Positions 25,881 through 35,237 of a DNA stretch of 64,000 bases are shown here, one piece after another. The notes beneath the pieces are model-generated. The model was not told the DNA's origin and did not search any database. It saw only the letters and a program-made list of their open reading frames with translations. The stretch is from Variovorax sp. CF313 (GTDB lineage Bacteria; Pseudomonadota; Gammaproteobacteria; Burkholderiales; Burkholderiaceae_C), in NCBI RefSeq assembly GCF_000282635.1, contig NZ_AKIW01000013.1:62001-126000 (forward strand), given 5' to 3'. Position 1 is the stretch's first letter. Each line of letters opens with the position of its first letter. The position numbers and the translations under genes are program-made.

Positions 25881-26696
25881 CTAGAAGCGTGCCTTGAGGA
25901 AAGCCGAAGGCCCCTGCAGGCGGACCTTCAAGCGCGAATCGGCAGAGCCGCTCTCGCGCGTCAGGTCGATGTTCGTCAGGCCATAGGCGAGCACCAGGCC
26001 CACGTTCTTCACCGGGAACCACTCGACGCCGGCGGAGGCGTTGTAGATGTTGCCGTGGAAGCGGCCGCTGCTCTTCCACACGCCCGAGGCGTCGGCGAAC
26101 AGCCGCAGGTCCGGCGTGATGGCGTGGCGCACGCCCACTTCGAGCAGCGGCGCCACGGCGTTGTCGCTGGAGCTTTCGTTCAGCGTTCTGACCTGGCCGT
26201 TCACCCCGGCGAGCGCAGTCGCGCCGAGCGTCGCACGGTAGTAGGCGGCACCGGCGCCCAGGCCGAGCACGGTGTTGCCCGAGCCGATCCACCACTTGTA
26301 CGAGAGCTTGGCAAAGTCGAGCTTGGTGTTGACGGTGGCGTTGCCGAAAGTATTCAGCGAACCGAAGTTGCCCAGGGACGTGGTGTTCGCGACGCCGCCG
26401 GAGTAGTCGCGCCGGTACTGGTAGTAGTCGAACGAGATTCCGTGGCTGTCGCCGATCAGCACGTCGGCCGTGATGCGCGGCATGGTCACGCGGCCCGGCT
26501 TGATGTCGCCCGATTGCAGCGTGCCATACGGCGTGCTGACCGAAGCGTTGAACTTCGGATCGGCGCTGAAGGCACCGACCGAGAAGCTGAACCGGTCGAG
26601 CGCGGGCGAGGGATCGGCCAGAGCCGGCGCGGCGGCAAGCAGGAGGCCGGAGCCGAACAATGCGCCGAAAGCGGGGCGAGGGCGGAGCAGCAGCAT
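25881..26696 (-). CDS. Outer-membrane beta-barrel protein
   Basis: 271 residues with a signal peptide (GSGLLLAAAPALA). The mature sequence alternates polar and aromatic residues in short strands (ISFDYYQYRRDY, FAKLSYKWWIG, AGVEWFPVKNVGLVLAYGL) and ends in Phe (FLKARF), the usual BamA recognition end. About 10-12 strands are likely. No specific family is recognised; OmpW/autotransporter-like or DUF-type barrels are possible. It stands alone. Confidence 0.75.
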   Translation of the reverse strand: MLLLRPRPAFGALFGSGLLLAAAPALADPSPALDRFSFSVGAFSADPKFNASVSTPYGTLQSGDIKPGRVTMPRITADVLIGDSHGISFDYYQYRRDYSGGVANTTSLGNFGSLNTFGNATVNTKLDFAKLSYKWWIGSGNTVLGLGAGAAYYRATLGATALAGVNGQVRTLNESSSDNAVAPLLEVGVRHAITPDLRLFADASGVWKSSGRFHGNIYNASAGVEWFPVKNVGLVLAYGLTNIDLTRESGSADSRLKVRLQGPSAFLKARF

Positions 26697-26903
26697 GGAT
26701 GAAATCCTTGGTGACCCGGATGGGAAATGGATGCCGCGGGCACGCGATGAAATGGGCGCAGGCCTGAGGCCTTGCGCTGTGCTTCCGGGCGAAGCTCCCT
26801 TGAACAGCGAGAACCCTAGTGGCCCGCGTGAGCTTTCCCGATGCGCGGAATGCCGCTGTACTTGTAGGACTCCTTCTACGCTACGGCGCTACAGTGCTCG
26901 CCC
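26697..26903. other. Divergent intergenic region
   Basis: 207 bases between the start of the minus-strand barrel gene and the start of the DUF1345 gene; it must hold both promoters. No clear palindrome or terminator was recognised. Confidence 0.5.
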
Positions 26904-27566
26904 ATGCGCCGACATCTTTCCACCACCACCGGTCCCCAACGTCTTCTCTACGGCGCGGCCACCGGCTGCGCCGTTGCGGCCGCGCTGATGCCGCTGCCCA
27001 TGAGCGGCATGGCGCGCGGGCTGGCCGGATGGTGCGTGGGCGTGGGGGTCTTCCAGCTGCTGTCGTGGTGGTTGGCCGACACCTTCGATGCGAAGCGCAC
27101 GCGCGAGCGCGCCCAGTCGCTGGACCAGCCTAATGTGGTGATCCTGGTCTCGATGCTGGTGGTGGTGGGCATGAGCGTGGTGGCCATCGCGATGCTGCTG
27201 CAGCAGGTGAAGGGGCTGAGCGGCTGGGAGCGCGCGGCGCATGTCGCGCTGGGCCTGGTGGCGCTGGCAGGGTCGTGGCTGACGATGCACACCATCTATG
27301 CCTTTCACTATGCGCACCGCTACTACATCGACCAGCGGGACGGTACTCCTGACGGCGGGCTCGATTTTCCGGGCGGGCACGACGCCCCCGACTACTTCGA
27401 CTTTCTCTACTACTCGTACGTGATCGGCATGACCTCGCAGGTGTCCGACGTGCAGGCGACGTCGAAGGAGATGCGGCGCATCACGCTGCTGCACAGCGTG
27501 CTGGCCTTCGCGTTCAACATGATGGTGCTGGCGCTCTCGGTGAACGTCGTCGCGGGTGCCGTGTAG
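26904..27566 (+). CDS. DUF1345 membrane protein
   Basis: 220 residues with five or six hydrophobic segments and the signature of DUF1345: YFDFLYYSYVIGMTSQVSDVQ(A)TSKEMRRI near residues 170-195, followed by a last hydrophobic helix. The pattern with TSQVSDV and a preceding hydrophobic helix recalls ion-channel pore regions, but the function is unknown. Convergent with the EamA gene. Confidence 0.85.
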   Translation: MRRHLSTTTGPQRLLYGAATGCAVAAALMPLPMSGMARGLAGWCVGVGVFQLLSWWLADTFDAKRTRERAQSLDQPNVVILVSMLVVVGMSVVAIAMLLQQVKGLSGWERAAHVALGLVALAGSWLTMHTIYAFHYAHRYYIDQRDGTPDGGLDFPGGHDAPDYFDFLYYSYVIGMTSQVSDVQATSKEMRRITLLHSVLAFAFNMMVLALSVNVVAGAV

Positions 27567-27587
27567 GCGCCCCGCAAGAAAACACGC

Positions 27588-28529
27588 TCAGGCCGAGGCC
27601 CTGCGCGGCAGGCCCAGCTTGACGATGCCGCTCGACAGCGCCACGCCGCAGACGATGACGCCCGCGCAGATCAGCATCCACTGCGTGATGTTTTCTCCGA
27701 GGAACACCGCGCCGTAGAACAGCGCGAACACCGGCACCAGGAAGGTCACGGTCAGCGCGCGGGCCGGCCCGGCGCGTTCGATCAGCCGGAAGAACAGGAT
27801 GTAGGCGACGCCCGTGCAGGCGATGCCCAGCGCCAGCAGCGCCAGCCACGCGCGCAGGCTGGGCATCTGCGCGGGCCAGAGCCAGAAGGCCGGAATGGCG
27901 AGGAACAGCGTGGCACCGATCTGGCTGCCGGTAGCGGTGGTCAGCGCGGGCACGCCGCCCAGGTGAGCGCGCGTGGCGCTGGCCGAGATGCCGTAGCACA
28001 GGCATGCGCCCAGGCAGGCCAGCACCGCGAAGAGCGCGGCATGCCCGCTGGCGCCAGCATGCAGGCCGGCGCTGCGGCTCGCGAGCATGGCGACGCCGGC
28101 AAAGCCGATCGCGAGACCGATGAGGCGCGAGCCGTTCGGACGCTCGCGGAACCAGGCCCACGCCACGAGCGCGCCGAACATCGGCGTGGTGGCGTTGAGC
28201 ACGGCGGCCAGGCCGGTGTTGATGGTCAGCAGCGCGAAGCAGAACAGCGCGAACGGCATGCCCGAGTTGAAGACGCCGACCGTGAAGCTGGCCTTCCAGT
28301 GCTTCGCCAGGGATGGCCCCTGGCCGCGCAGCAGTGCGATGGGCAGCAGGAACAGCGCGGCGATCGCCACCCGCACCGCCGCCGTCGGCAGCGCACCGAA
28401 CTCCGCCGCGCCGATGCGCATGAAGAGGAAAGACGCGCCCCAGAGCGCGCCCAGCAGCACGAGGTCGATGAGCCAGGCGCTGGGTGCAAGGGGCTTGGTG
28501 GCGGCGATGTTGTTGTTCGTAGTGGTCAT
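27588..28529 (-). CDS. EamA/DMT family transporter
   Basis: 313 residues, ten hydrophobic segments in two repeated EamA domains (about 18-150 and 170-305), with LLGALWGASFLFMRIGA at the first segment and LNATTPMFGALVAWAWFRE closing the first repeat. Likely an exporter of amino acids or metabolites. ATG 28529 begins a short polar lead (MTTTNNNIA). It follows ogt by about 30 bases on the minus strand and may share its transcript. Confidence 0.9.
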   Translation of the reverse strand: MTTTNNNIAATKPLAPSAWLIDLVLLGALWGASFLFMRIGAAEFGALPTAAVRVAIAALFLLPIALLRGQGPSLAKHWKASFTVGVFNSGMPFALFCFALLTINTGLAAVLNATTPMFGALVAWAWFRERPNGSRLIGLAIGFAGVAMLASRSAGLHAGASGHAALFAVLACLGACLCYGISASATRAHLGGVPALTTATGSQIGATLFLAIPAFWLWPAQMPSLRAWLALLALGIACTGVAYILFFRLIERAGPARALTVTFLVPVFALFYGAVFLGENITQWMLICAGVIVCGVALSSGIVKLGLPRRASA

Positions 28530-28558
28530 GCGTCTTTCGCTCTGCTTCTTGTGGCTGC

Positions 28559-29056
28559 TCAGAGCGCTCCCTCGAGTTCGAGCAGGGCGGTCTTGCGTTC
28601 GAGCCCGCCAGCGTAACCGGTCAGCGAACCGTCGGCACCGAGCACGCGGTGGCAGGGCACGATCACGCTGATCGGGTTGCGCCCCACGGCTGCGCCCACC
28701 GCGCGCACCGCGGCCGGGTTGCCCACGTTCATGCTCAGCTTGCCGTAGCTCGTGGTGGCGCCGGCCGGAATGGCCAGCAGCTCCTGCCACACGCTCTGCT
28801 GGAACGCGGTGCCGTGCGACAGGTCGAGCTTCATGTCGAAGCGCTCGCGCTTGCCGGCGAAGTAGTCGCGCAGCTGGGCGGCCGCCTCCACGAGCGCGGG
28901 ATGGTCGTCCTTCGTGATCCAGCCCGCGGTGTCGGGCCAGTGGCGCTGCTGGTCGAACCAGACGCCGGCCAGGCCCCGGTCGGTGGCCGCCATCGTGATG
29001 CCGCCGAGCGGCGTGTCGATGTGCGAGGTATAGATGACTTTGCTCTTGAACTTCAT
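28559..29056 (-). CDS. ogt: Methylated-DNA-protein-cysteine methyltransferase
   Basis: 165 residues. Removes methyl groups from O6-methylguanine in a suicide reaction. The acceptor Cys is in VIVPCHRVLG, preceded by GNPAAVRAVGAAVGRNPI and the helix-turn-helix region GATTSYGKLS. It lies 6 bases after the Ada-AlkA fusion gene on the same strand, forming an alkylation-repair operon. Confidence 0.96.
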   Translation of the reverse strand: MKFKSKVIYTSHIDTPLGGITMAATDRGLAGVWFDQQRHWPDTAGWITKDDHPALVEAAAQLRDYFAGKRERFDMKLDLSHGTAFQQSVWQELLAIPAGATTSYGKLSMNVGNPAAVRAVGAAVGRNPISVIVPCHRVLGADGSLTGYAGGLERKTALLELEGAL

Positions 29057-29062
29057 GACATT

Positions 29063-30667
29063 TCAGGCGGTGAGGCCTGCCGTAGTGATGAGAGGGGATT
29101 CCGTGATCGCCACGTCGGTGGCGGCCACGGCAGGAGAAGGAGAAGAGGGCGCGTGCCACGCCCGCAGCACCGCATAGCTGCGCCACGGCCGCCAGGCTTG
29201 CGAGGCCTCGCTGGCCGCGCGCGCGGTGGTCACGCCCAGCGCCTTCTGCAGCGCAACGTCGCCGGCCGGGAAGGCGTCGGGCCAGCGCAGCGCGCGCATG
29301 GCGATGTACTGCGCGGTCCACGCGCCGATGCCGGGCAGCTCCTGCAGCGCGGCGATGGTCGAGGGCACATCCGCGCCCGCATGCAGCGCCAGCTTGCCGG
29401 CCGCGACCTCGCGCGCGATGGCGTGCAGCGCCGTCTGCCGCTGGCGCACGATGCCGAGCTGGCCCAGTGCGTCGCCGCTCGCGTCGGCAATGGCCACGGG
29501 CGTGGGAAACAGGCGATCCAATCCTTCGACGGGCGTCGCAAGCGGCTCGCCGAAGGCCTCGACCAGCCGCGAGCCCAGCGTGCGCGCTGCGGCCACCGTG
29601 ATCTGCTGGCCCAGCACCGCACGCACCGCCAGCTCGAAGCCGTCGACCGCGCCGGGCACGCGCAGTCCGTCGCCATGCGGGAAGGCCGCATGCAGCGCCG
29701 CGTTGATGGCCATCGGCTCGGCGTCGAGGTCGAACAGCGCGCGGGCGCGGCTGATGACGATCGGCAGCACCGCGGCCAGCGAATCGCTGATCGACAGCAG
29801 CACCTGTTCGCGCTCGAGGTCGAAGCGCAGCTGCAGCCAGCCTGCGTGCGCCTGTCCGCCCTGCTGGATGCGCAGCGTGCGGGTGAGCTTCACGTAAGTG
29901 GGCGTGCTGCCCTTGGCGGGCTCCTTGCCGTCCGATGTCGAGACGACTTCGACGCCGCGCAGCGCACGGCGCGCGAAGAAGCCGAGCATGGCGTTGGCGT
30001 CATAAGGCGGACGAAAGCCCAGCCGTACCTCGATGGCCTTGGCTTCGCCGCCCTCGGCCGTGGCACCGCCGGCGCGCCGCAGGGCGCTCGGGTTCAGGCC
30101 GTAGTGTTCGAGGAAGGCCGCATTGAAGCGCCGCACGCTCGCGAAGCCGCTGGCCAGCGCCACCTGCGTCATCGGCAGGCGGGTGTCGGCAATGAGCTGC
30201 TTGGCGGCCAGCAGCCGGCGCGTCTGCAGGTACTGCAGCGGGGACACGCCGAACTGCACCTCGAAGATGCGCCGCAGGTGACGGTCGCTCACGCCGAGCC
30301 GCGCCGCGATCTGCGCAGCGCCCGGACCGTCTTCCGACCACGCGTCGGGCTCGTCGATCAGTCGTGCCGCCTGCAGCGCGAGGATGCGAGAGGCGTCCTC
30401 GGTCGACCAGGTGGCCGCGCGCGGCGCGAGTTCGGGCCGGCAGCGCAGGCAGGGGCGAAAGCCCGCGGCCTCGGCCTGCGCCGCGTGGCGGAAGAACCGG
30501 CAGTTCTCGCGCCGCGGCAGCTTGACGCGGCAGACCGGGCGGCAATAGATGCCGGTGGAGGTCACGGCGGTGAAGAACGACCCGTCGAAGCGCGCATCGT
30601 GCGTCTTCATCGCCAGGTAGCAGGCGTCGCTCTCGAGCGCTTCGGTGGAGGTGTGGCTGGTGGGCAT
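29063..30667 (-). CDS. Ada-type regulator fused to AlkA DNA glycosylase
   Basis: 534 residues with three modules: an N-terminal Ada zinc domain (about 10-85; four Cys in YCRPVC, ENC and CLRC, one being the methylphosphotriester acceptor), an AraC-type helix-turn-helix (about 95-190), and AlkA N-terminal plus HhH-GPD domains (about 210-505) with the loop LPGIGAWTAQYIAMRAL and catalytic Asp in PAGDVAL. The protein senses methylated DNA, activates transcription and excises 3-methyladenine. The C-terminal 30 residues are low complexity. Operon with ogt. Confidence 0.95.
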   Translation of the reverse strand: MPTSHTSTEALESDACYLAMKTHDARFDGSFFTAVTSTGIYCRPVCRVKLPRRENCRFFRHAAQAEAAGFRPCLRCRPELAPRAATWSTEDASRILALQAARLIDEPDAWSEDGPGAAQIAARLGVSDRHLRRIFEVQFGVSPLQYLQTRRLLAAKQLIADTRLPMTQVALASGFASVRRFNAAFLEHYGLNPSALRRAGGATAEGGEAKAIEVRLGFRPPYDANAMLGFFARRALRGVEVVSTSDGKEPAKGSTPTYVKLTRTLRIQQGGQAHAGWLQLRFDLEREQVLLSISDSLAAVLPIVISRARALFDLDAEPMAINAALHAAFPHGDGLRVPGAVDGFELAVRAVLGQQITVAAARTLGSRLVEAFGEPLATPVEGLDRLFPTPVAIADASGDALGQLGIVRQRQTALHAIAREVAAGKLALHAGADVPSTIAALQELPGIGAWTAQYIAMRALRWPDAFPAGDVALQKALGVTTARAASEASQAWRPWRSYAVLRAWHAPSSPSPAVAATDVAITESPLITTAGLTA

Positions 30668-30778
30668 GGGGAAATGATACGGTTTCGACTCGTTTCAACT
30701 GGCCGTTTTCGGACATGTGGGCGCCCGGAGCCTTGCCTACAATGCCTCGTTCCAAAAACCAACAGGGAAACGCCTTTC

Positions 30779-32161
30779 ATGCAGCTCAGCGCGTCCATCT
30801 TCAAGGCCTATGACATTCGCGGCGTCGTGCCCGTCACTCTCGATGCGGAGGTGGCCGAAGCGCTCGGCCGGGCCTTCGGCAGCGCCGCCCGCGCCGCCGG
30901 CGAGAAGTCCGTGGCCGTGGGACGCGATGGACGCCTGTCGGGCCCCGTGCTGGCCGAGGCGCTGATCAAGGGCCTCGTCGCCACCGGCGTCGAGGTGATC
31001 GACGTGGGCGCCGTCACCACCCCGATGCTGTACTTCGCGGCCCACACGCTGTGCACGAGCGGCATCCAGGTCACCGGCAGCCACAACCCCAAGGACTACA
31101 ACGGCTTCAAGATGGTGCTGGCCGGGCGCGCGATCTACGGCGACGAGATCCAGGGCCTGCGCAAGACCATGGAAGCCGGCACCGCGCAACTCGCCCCCGG
31201 CGGCAGCGTGCGCAAGGTCGACGTGACCGAGGCCTACGTGAAGCGCATTGCCGGCGACATCAAGCTGGCACGCCCGATGAAGATCGTGGTCGATTCGGGC
31301 AACGGCATCGCGGGTGCATCGGCCCCGGCCATCTTCCGCGCCATCGGCTGCGAGGTGACCGAACTGTTCAGCGAAGTCGACGGCGACTTCCCCAACCACC
31401 ATCCCGATCCGAGCAAGCCCGAGAACCTCAAGGATCTGATGGCCGCGCTGGCCGCGGGCGATGCCGAACTGGGCCTGGCCTTCGACGGCGACGGCGACCG
31501 CCTGGGCATCGTCACCAAGGACGGCCAGAACATCTTCCCCGACCGCCAGATGCAACTCTTTGCGCAGGACGTGCTGTCGCGCGTGCCGGGCGGCACCATC
31601 GTCTACGACGTGAAGTGCTCGCAGCGCCTGGCGCCGGCCATCGAGGCCGCGGGCGGCGTGCCGATGATCTTCAAGACCGGCCATTCGCTCATCAAGGCGA
31701 AGATGAAGGAAATCGATTCGCCGCTGGGCGGCGAGATGAGCGGCCACATCTTCTTCAAGGAGCGCTGGTTCGGCTTCGACGACGGCACCTATGCGGGCTG
31801 CCGGCTGCTCGAAATCCTGAGCAAGAGCCCGAACGCGAGCGAGGTGCTCAACGCGCTGCCCACCAGCTTCTCGACGCCCGAACTGAACGTGCCCTGCGCC
31901 GAAGGCGAGCCGCACACCGTGGTCGACAAGCTCGTGAAGGGCGCGAGCTTCGCGGCCCCGGCCAAGGTCTCGACCATCGACGGCCTGCGCGTCGACTGGC
32001 CCGATGGCTTCGGCCTGATCCGCGCATCGAACACCACCCCCGTGCTCGTGCTTCGCTTCGAAGGCCAGACCGATGCCGCGTTGAAGCGCATCGAAACCGA
32101 GATGCTCGCGCTGCTGCGTACGGCCAAGCCCGACGCCAAGCTCGCCGAAGCGTCCCACTGA
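30779..32161 (+). CDS. Phosphomannomutase/phosphoglucomutase
   Basis: 460 residues, AlgC/ManB type. Interconverts hexose 1- and 6-phosphates, feeding LPS and exopolysaccharide sugars. Motifs: FKAYDIRGVVP at the start, active-site Ser in TGSHNPKDYNG, metal loop DGDGDR, sugar loop GEMSGHIFF and phosphate loop RASNTTP. A TACAAT -10-like hexamer lies at 30738-30743. The Kdo transferase gene follows after 4 bases, linking the pair to lipopolysaccharide synthesis. Confidence 0.95.
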   Translation: MQLSASIFKAYDIRGVVPVTLDAEVAEALGRAFGSAARAAGEKSVAVGRDGRLSGPVLAEALIKGLVATGVEVIDVGAVTTPMLYFAAHTLCTSGIQVTGSHNPKDYNGFKMVLAGRAIYGDEIQGLRKTMEAGTAQLAPGGSVRKVDVTEAYVKRIAGDIKLARPMKIVVDSGNGIAGASAPAIFRAIGCEVTELFSEVDGDFPNHHPDPSKPENLKDLMAALAAGDAELGLAFDGDGDRLGIVTKDGQNIFPDRQMQLFAQDVLSRVPGGTIVYDVKCSQRLAPAIEAAGGVPMIFKTGHSLIKAKMKEIDSPLGGEMSGHIFFKERWFGFDDGTYAGCRLLEILSKSPNASEVLNALPTSFSTPELNVPCAEGEPHTVVDKLVKGASFAAPAKVSTIDGLRVDWPDGFGLIRASNTTPVLVLRFEGQTDAALKRIETEMLALLRTAKPDAKLAEASH

Positions 32162-32165
32162 GCCT

Positions 32166-33548
32166 GTGCGTTCCCTGCTGCTGCGCCTCTACGGCGTCTT
32201 CACCACCGTTGTGCAACCGCTCGTGCGCCGCAAGCTGCGGCGCCGCGCGGAGGCCGAGCCGGGCTATGGCGTGGCCGTGGAAGAGCGCTTCGGCCATTAC
32301 GACGAAGCCACCACCGGCAAGGCCCAATGCTGGGTGCATGCGGTTTCGCTCGGCGAGACGCGCGCGGCCGCCATCCTGATCGCCGAGCTGCGCAGGCAGT
32401 ACCCGGGCATCCCGATCCTGCTCACGCACGGCACCGCCACCGGCCGTGAAGAAGGCGCCAAGCTGCTCGAACCGGGCGACACGCAGGTCTGGCAGCCGTG
32501 GGACACACCGGGCGCGGTGGCGCGTTTCCTGGATCGCTTCGAGCCGCGCATCGGCGTGCTGATGGAGACCGAGGTCTGGCCCGAAATGGCCGCCGCCTGC
32601 GCCGAGCGCCGCATTCCGCTGGTGCTGGCCAATGCGCGGCTCAACGAGAAATCGCTGGCCGCGGCCGAACGGCTCGCATGGCTCGCGCGGCCCGCCTACT
32701 CGGCCCTCGCGGCCGTGTGGGCGCAGACCGAGGCCGATGCGCACCGGCTGGTGTCGCTCGGCGCCAAGGTGGCCGGCATCTACGGCAACCTCAAGTTCGA
32801 CGCCACGCCCGACGTGCGCCAGCTGAACGCGGCCGTTTCGCTGCGCGAGCACCTGCCTCGGCCGATGGTCGTGCTCGCGAGTTCGCGCGACGGCGAGGAG
32901 CGGATGCTGCTCGAAGTGCTCAAGCGCTTCGGCGCGACCTCGCCCGTGCCGCCGGAGCAGGGCGCGATCCGCTCGATCGCCAAGCGCGTGCACGACGTGC
33001 AATGGATGATCGTGCCGCGCCATCCGCAGCGCTTCGACGAAGTGGCGGCGCTGATCGAGGCCGAAGGCTTCGCCGTGGCGCGCCGCAGCGCGGCGGGCCA
33101 GCCGGCCGAGGCAGAGATCTGGCTCGGCGATTCGCTGGGCGAGATGGCGCTGTACTACGGCCTGGCCGACGTGGCGCTGCTGGGCGGCAGCTTCGAGCCG
33201 CTGGGCGGGCAGAACCTGATCGAGCCGGCCGCCTGCGGCTGCCCGGTGGTCATGGGACCGTCGACCTTCAACTTTGCCGAGGCGGCGCAGCTGTCGCTGG
33301 CGGCCGGTGCATCGCTGCGCGTCGAGAACATGGAGCAGGCCGTGACGGCCGCGCTGAAGCTGGTCGAGAACCCCGAGCGCCGCGCCACGATGGCGCAGGC
33401 CGCGCTGGCGTTCTCTTCGTCGAATCGCGGGGCGGCCGAGCGCACGGCCGCCGCGGTGCTCGCGATCGCGCAGGCGGCGGAGCCTGTGGCGTCGGGACTC
33501 GCGCCGCTCGAAAGCGAGCCGCCGCGCGCCGAACCCACACTCGACTGA
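32166..33548 (+). CDS. waaA: 3-deoxy-D-manno-octulosonic acid (Kdo) transferase
   Basis: 460 residues, GT30 family. Adds Kdo from CMP-Kdo to lipid IVA on the inner face of the inner membrane. Visible: N-terminal membrane anchor (LLLRLYGVFTTVVQPLV), VHAVSLGETRAA with the catalytic-region Glu, THGTATGRE, ETEVWPEM, GSFEPLGGQNLIEPAACG, and a glycosyltransferase-B fold length. A GTG start is used. Convergent with tolC. Confidence 0.95.
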   Translation: MRSLLLRLYGVFTTVVQPLVRRKLRRRAEAEPGYGVAVEERFGHYDEATTGKAQCWVHAVSLGETRAAAILIAELRRQYPGIPILLTHGTATGREEGAKLLEPGDTQVWQPWDTPGAVARFLDRFEPRIGVLMETEVWPEMAAACAERRIPLVLANARLNEKSLAAAERLAWLARPAYSALAAVWAQTEADAHRLVSLGAKVAGIYGNLKFDATPDVRQLNAAVSLREHLPRPMVVLASSRDGEERMLLEVLKRFGATSPVPPEQGAIRSIAKRVHDVQWMIVPRHPQRFDEVAALIEAEGFAVARRSAAGQPAEAEIWLGDSLGEMALYYGLADVALLGGSFEPLGGQNLIEPAACGCPVVMGPSTFNFAEAAQLSLAAGASLRVENMEQAVTAALKLVENPERRATMAQAALAFSSSNRGAAERTAAAVLAIAQAAEPVASGLAPLESEPPRAEPTLD

Positions 33549-33556
33549 GTTTGCAT

Positions 33557-33672
33557 GGCTCCCTCCCCTTCGGGGGAAGGCCGGGATGGGGGCAAGCGCC
33601 CAACGAGCGCAGCAGTGGGGCCGAGGCCGCCGTGCCTCCACCCCAACCCTCCTCCGGAAGGGGAGGGAGAAA
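33557..33672. repeat. Large inverted intergenic repeat, copy A
   Basis: Between convergent waaA and tolC. Two inverted halves: GGCTCCCTCCCCTTCGGGGG... on the left and ...CTCCGGAAGGGGAGGGAG on the right, joined by about 50 bases. The left half matches the inverse complement of the right half of copy B (40259-40380), sharing GGGAAGG(C/T)CGGGATGGGGGCA(A/G)GCG. Able to form a long cruciform or hairpin; may act as a two-way terminator. Confidence 0.7.
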
Positions 33673-33677
33673 GAATT

Positions 33678-35216
33678 TCAGCGCACCGGCGGATTGAGGA
33701 TCACCGGCGGCACCGGTGCCGTCGGCATCGTCGGCGCCGGCGGATTGAACGGTGGTACCGGCACCGGCGGAATCACCGGGATGCTCGGCGGCGTCACGGC
33801 AGGCGTCGTTATGTTGCGATCCGGCCCCGTGGCCGGAGGCACCGCCGGCACGCTGCCGCTGCTCGCCAGCGTCGCGTTGATCGCGTTCATGTCGTCGATC
33901 GTCAGCGTGCCGTTGGCCTGGCGCAGCTTCAGGTTGCCCAGCAGCACGTTGTAGCGCGCCTGCGCGAGGTCGCGCTTGGTCTGGAACAGCTGGCTTTGCG
34001 AATTCAGCACGTCGATGTTGATGCGCACGCCCACCTGATAGCCCAGCCGGTTGGCATCGAGCGCGCTCTGGCTCGAGGCCTCGGCCGCTTCCAGCGCCTT
34101 CACCTGCCCCGCACCCGAGACGAGCCCGAGGTACGCCGCGCGCGTGGCCTGCGCCACGCTGCGCTTGGTGCCGTCGAGCACGCTGCGCGACTGGTCCTCG
34201 AGCGCCAGCGTTTCCTTGATGCGGTTCTCGGTGGCGAAGCCGGCGAACAGCGGCAGGTTGAACGTGACGCCGACCGTGGCCGCGTTGATGCGTGTGCCCA
34301 CGGTGCTCGTGCTGGTGCCCGTCGGGTTGCGCGTGACGTTGTAGCCCAGGTTGGCGTCGAGCGTGGGCTTGTGGCCGGCCTTGGCCTTCTCCACTTCGAG
34401 CCCGGCCACGTCGAGCCCCAGGCGGGCCTGCTGGATGGCGGGGTGCACCTCGTCGGCCTGTGCGACCCAGGCGTTGATGTCCGCGGGCATGGCGGTGGGC
34501 AGCACCACCGGCACCCGCAGCGGCACCGGCACGCTGCCGGGACGGCCGACCAGCTGGTCGAGCACCACCTTCTTCACCTGCAGGTCGTTCTCGGCCGCGA
34601 TTTCCTGGGCGATCACCAAGTCGTAGCGCGCCTGCGCTTCGCGCGAGTCGGTGATGGTGGAGGTGCCGACCTCGAAGTTGCGCTTGGCCGATGCCAGCTG
34701 CTCGGCCACGGCGACCTTCTGCGCGCGCACGAGCGCCAGGCTGTCCTGGCTCGCGAGCACGTCGAAGTACGCCTGGCTCACACGCACGATCAGGTCCTGC
34801 TCGGCAATGGTGAGCACCGCCTGTGCGATGTCGGCCTGGCGCTTGCCCTGCTCGTATGTGGCCCAGTTGGCCGGCCGATACAGCGGCTGCGTGGCGTTGA
34901 TGCCGACGTTCTGCGTGTTGAAGTCGCGCGGCGTGGTGGTGCCGCGGCCGGCGCCGGTGAGGGTTTCGATGTCGAGATCGCTGCGCGTCACACCGGCCGT
35001 GAGTCCCACGGCGGGCAGGATGCCGGCCTTGGCCTGCGCGGCGCGCGCGATGCTGGCGTCGTACTGGGCCCGTGCGCCCTGGTAGGTGGCGTCGAAGCCG
35101 CGGGCGGATTCATAAAGTTCGTTCAGTGTCTGGCTCTGGGCCGGCGATGCGAGCAAGGCTGCGAAGATGCTTGCGAGCGCTGCGGAAAGAGGCGAAAGCC
35201 GGGGCCTGGAAGGCAT
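33678..35216 (-). CDS. TolC family outer-membrane efflux protein
   Basis: 512 residues with signal peptide (about 1-29, ending QSQ) and two OEP repeats (about 30-235 and 245-440); QTLNELYESARGFDATYQGARAQYDA and ATQPLYRPANW are typical of TolC used by type I secretion and RND pumps. The last 60 residues form a Pro-rich tail (PVIPPVPVPPFNPP and similar) with PxP repeats not found in E. coli TolC. Last gene of the TetR-Pcm-rhodanese-TolC unit. Confidence 0.92.
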   Translation of the reverse strand: MPSRPRLSPLSAALASIFAALLASPAQSQTLNELYESARGFDATYQGARAQYDASIARAAQAKAGILPAVGLTAGVTRSDLDIETLTGAGRGTTTPRDFNTQNVGINATQPLYRPANWATYEQGKRQADIAQAVLTIAEQDLIVRVSQAYFDVLASQDSLALVRAQKVAVAEQLASAKRNFEVGTSTITDSREAQARYDLVIAQEIAAENDLQVKKVVLDQLVGRPGSVPVPLRVPVVLPTAMPADINAWVAQADEVHPAIQQARLGLDVAGLEVEKAKAGHKPTLDANLGYNVTRNPTGTSTSTVGTRINAATVGVTFNLPLFAGFATENRIKETLALEDQSRSVLDGTKRSVAQATRAAYLGLVSGAGQVKALEAAEASSQSALDANRLGYQVGVRINIDVLNSQSQLFQTKRDLAQARYNVLLGNLKLRQANGTLTIDDMNAINATLASSGSVPAVPPATGPDRNITTPAVTPPSIPVIPPVPVPPFNPPAPTMPTAPVPPVILNPPVR

Positions 35217-35237
35217 TGAACGTCCTTGGAGAAAGAA

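Noticed and set aside
28649..30778. A very long open frame running into phosphomannomutase from upstream
   Set aside because: It is antisense to ogt and the Ada-AlkA gene, both with clear catalytic motifs; GC-rich DNA lacks stop codons in several frames. The mutase starts at ATG 30779.
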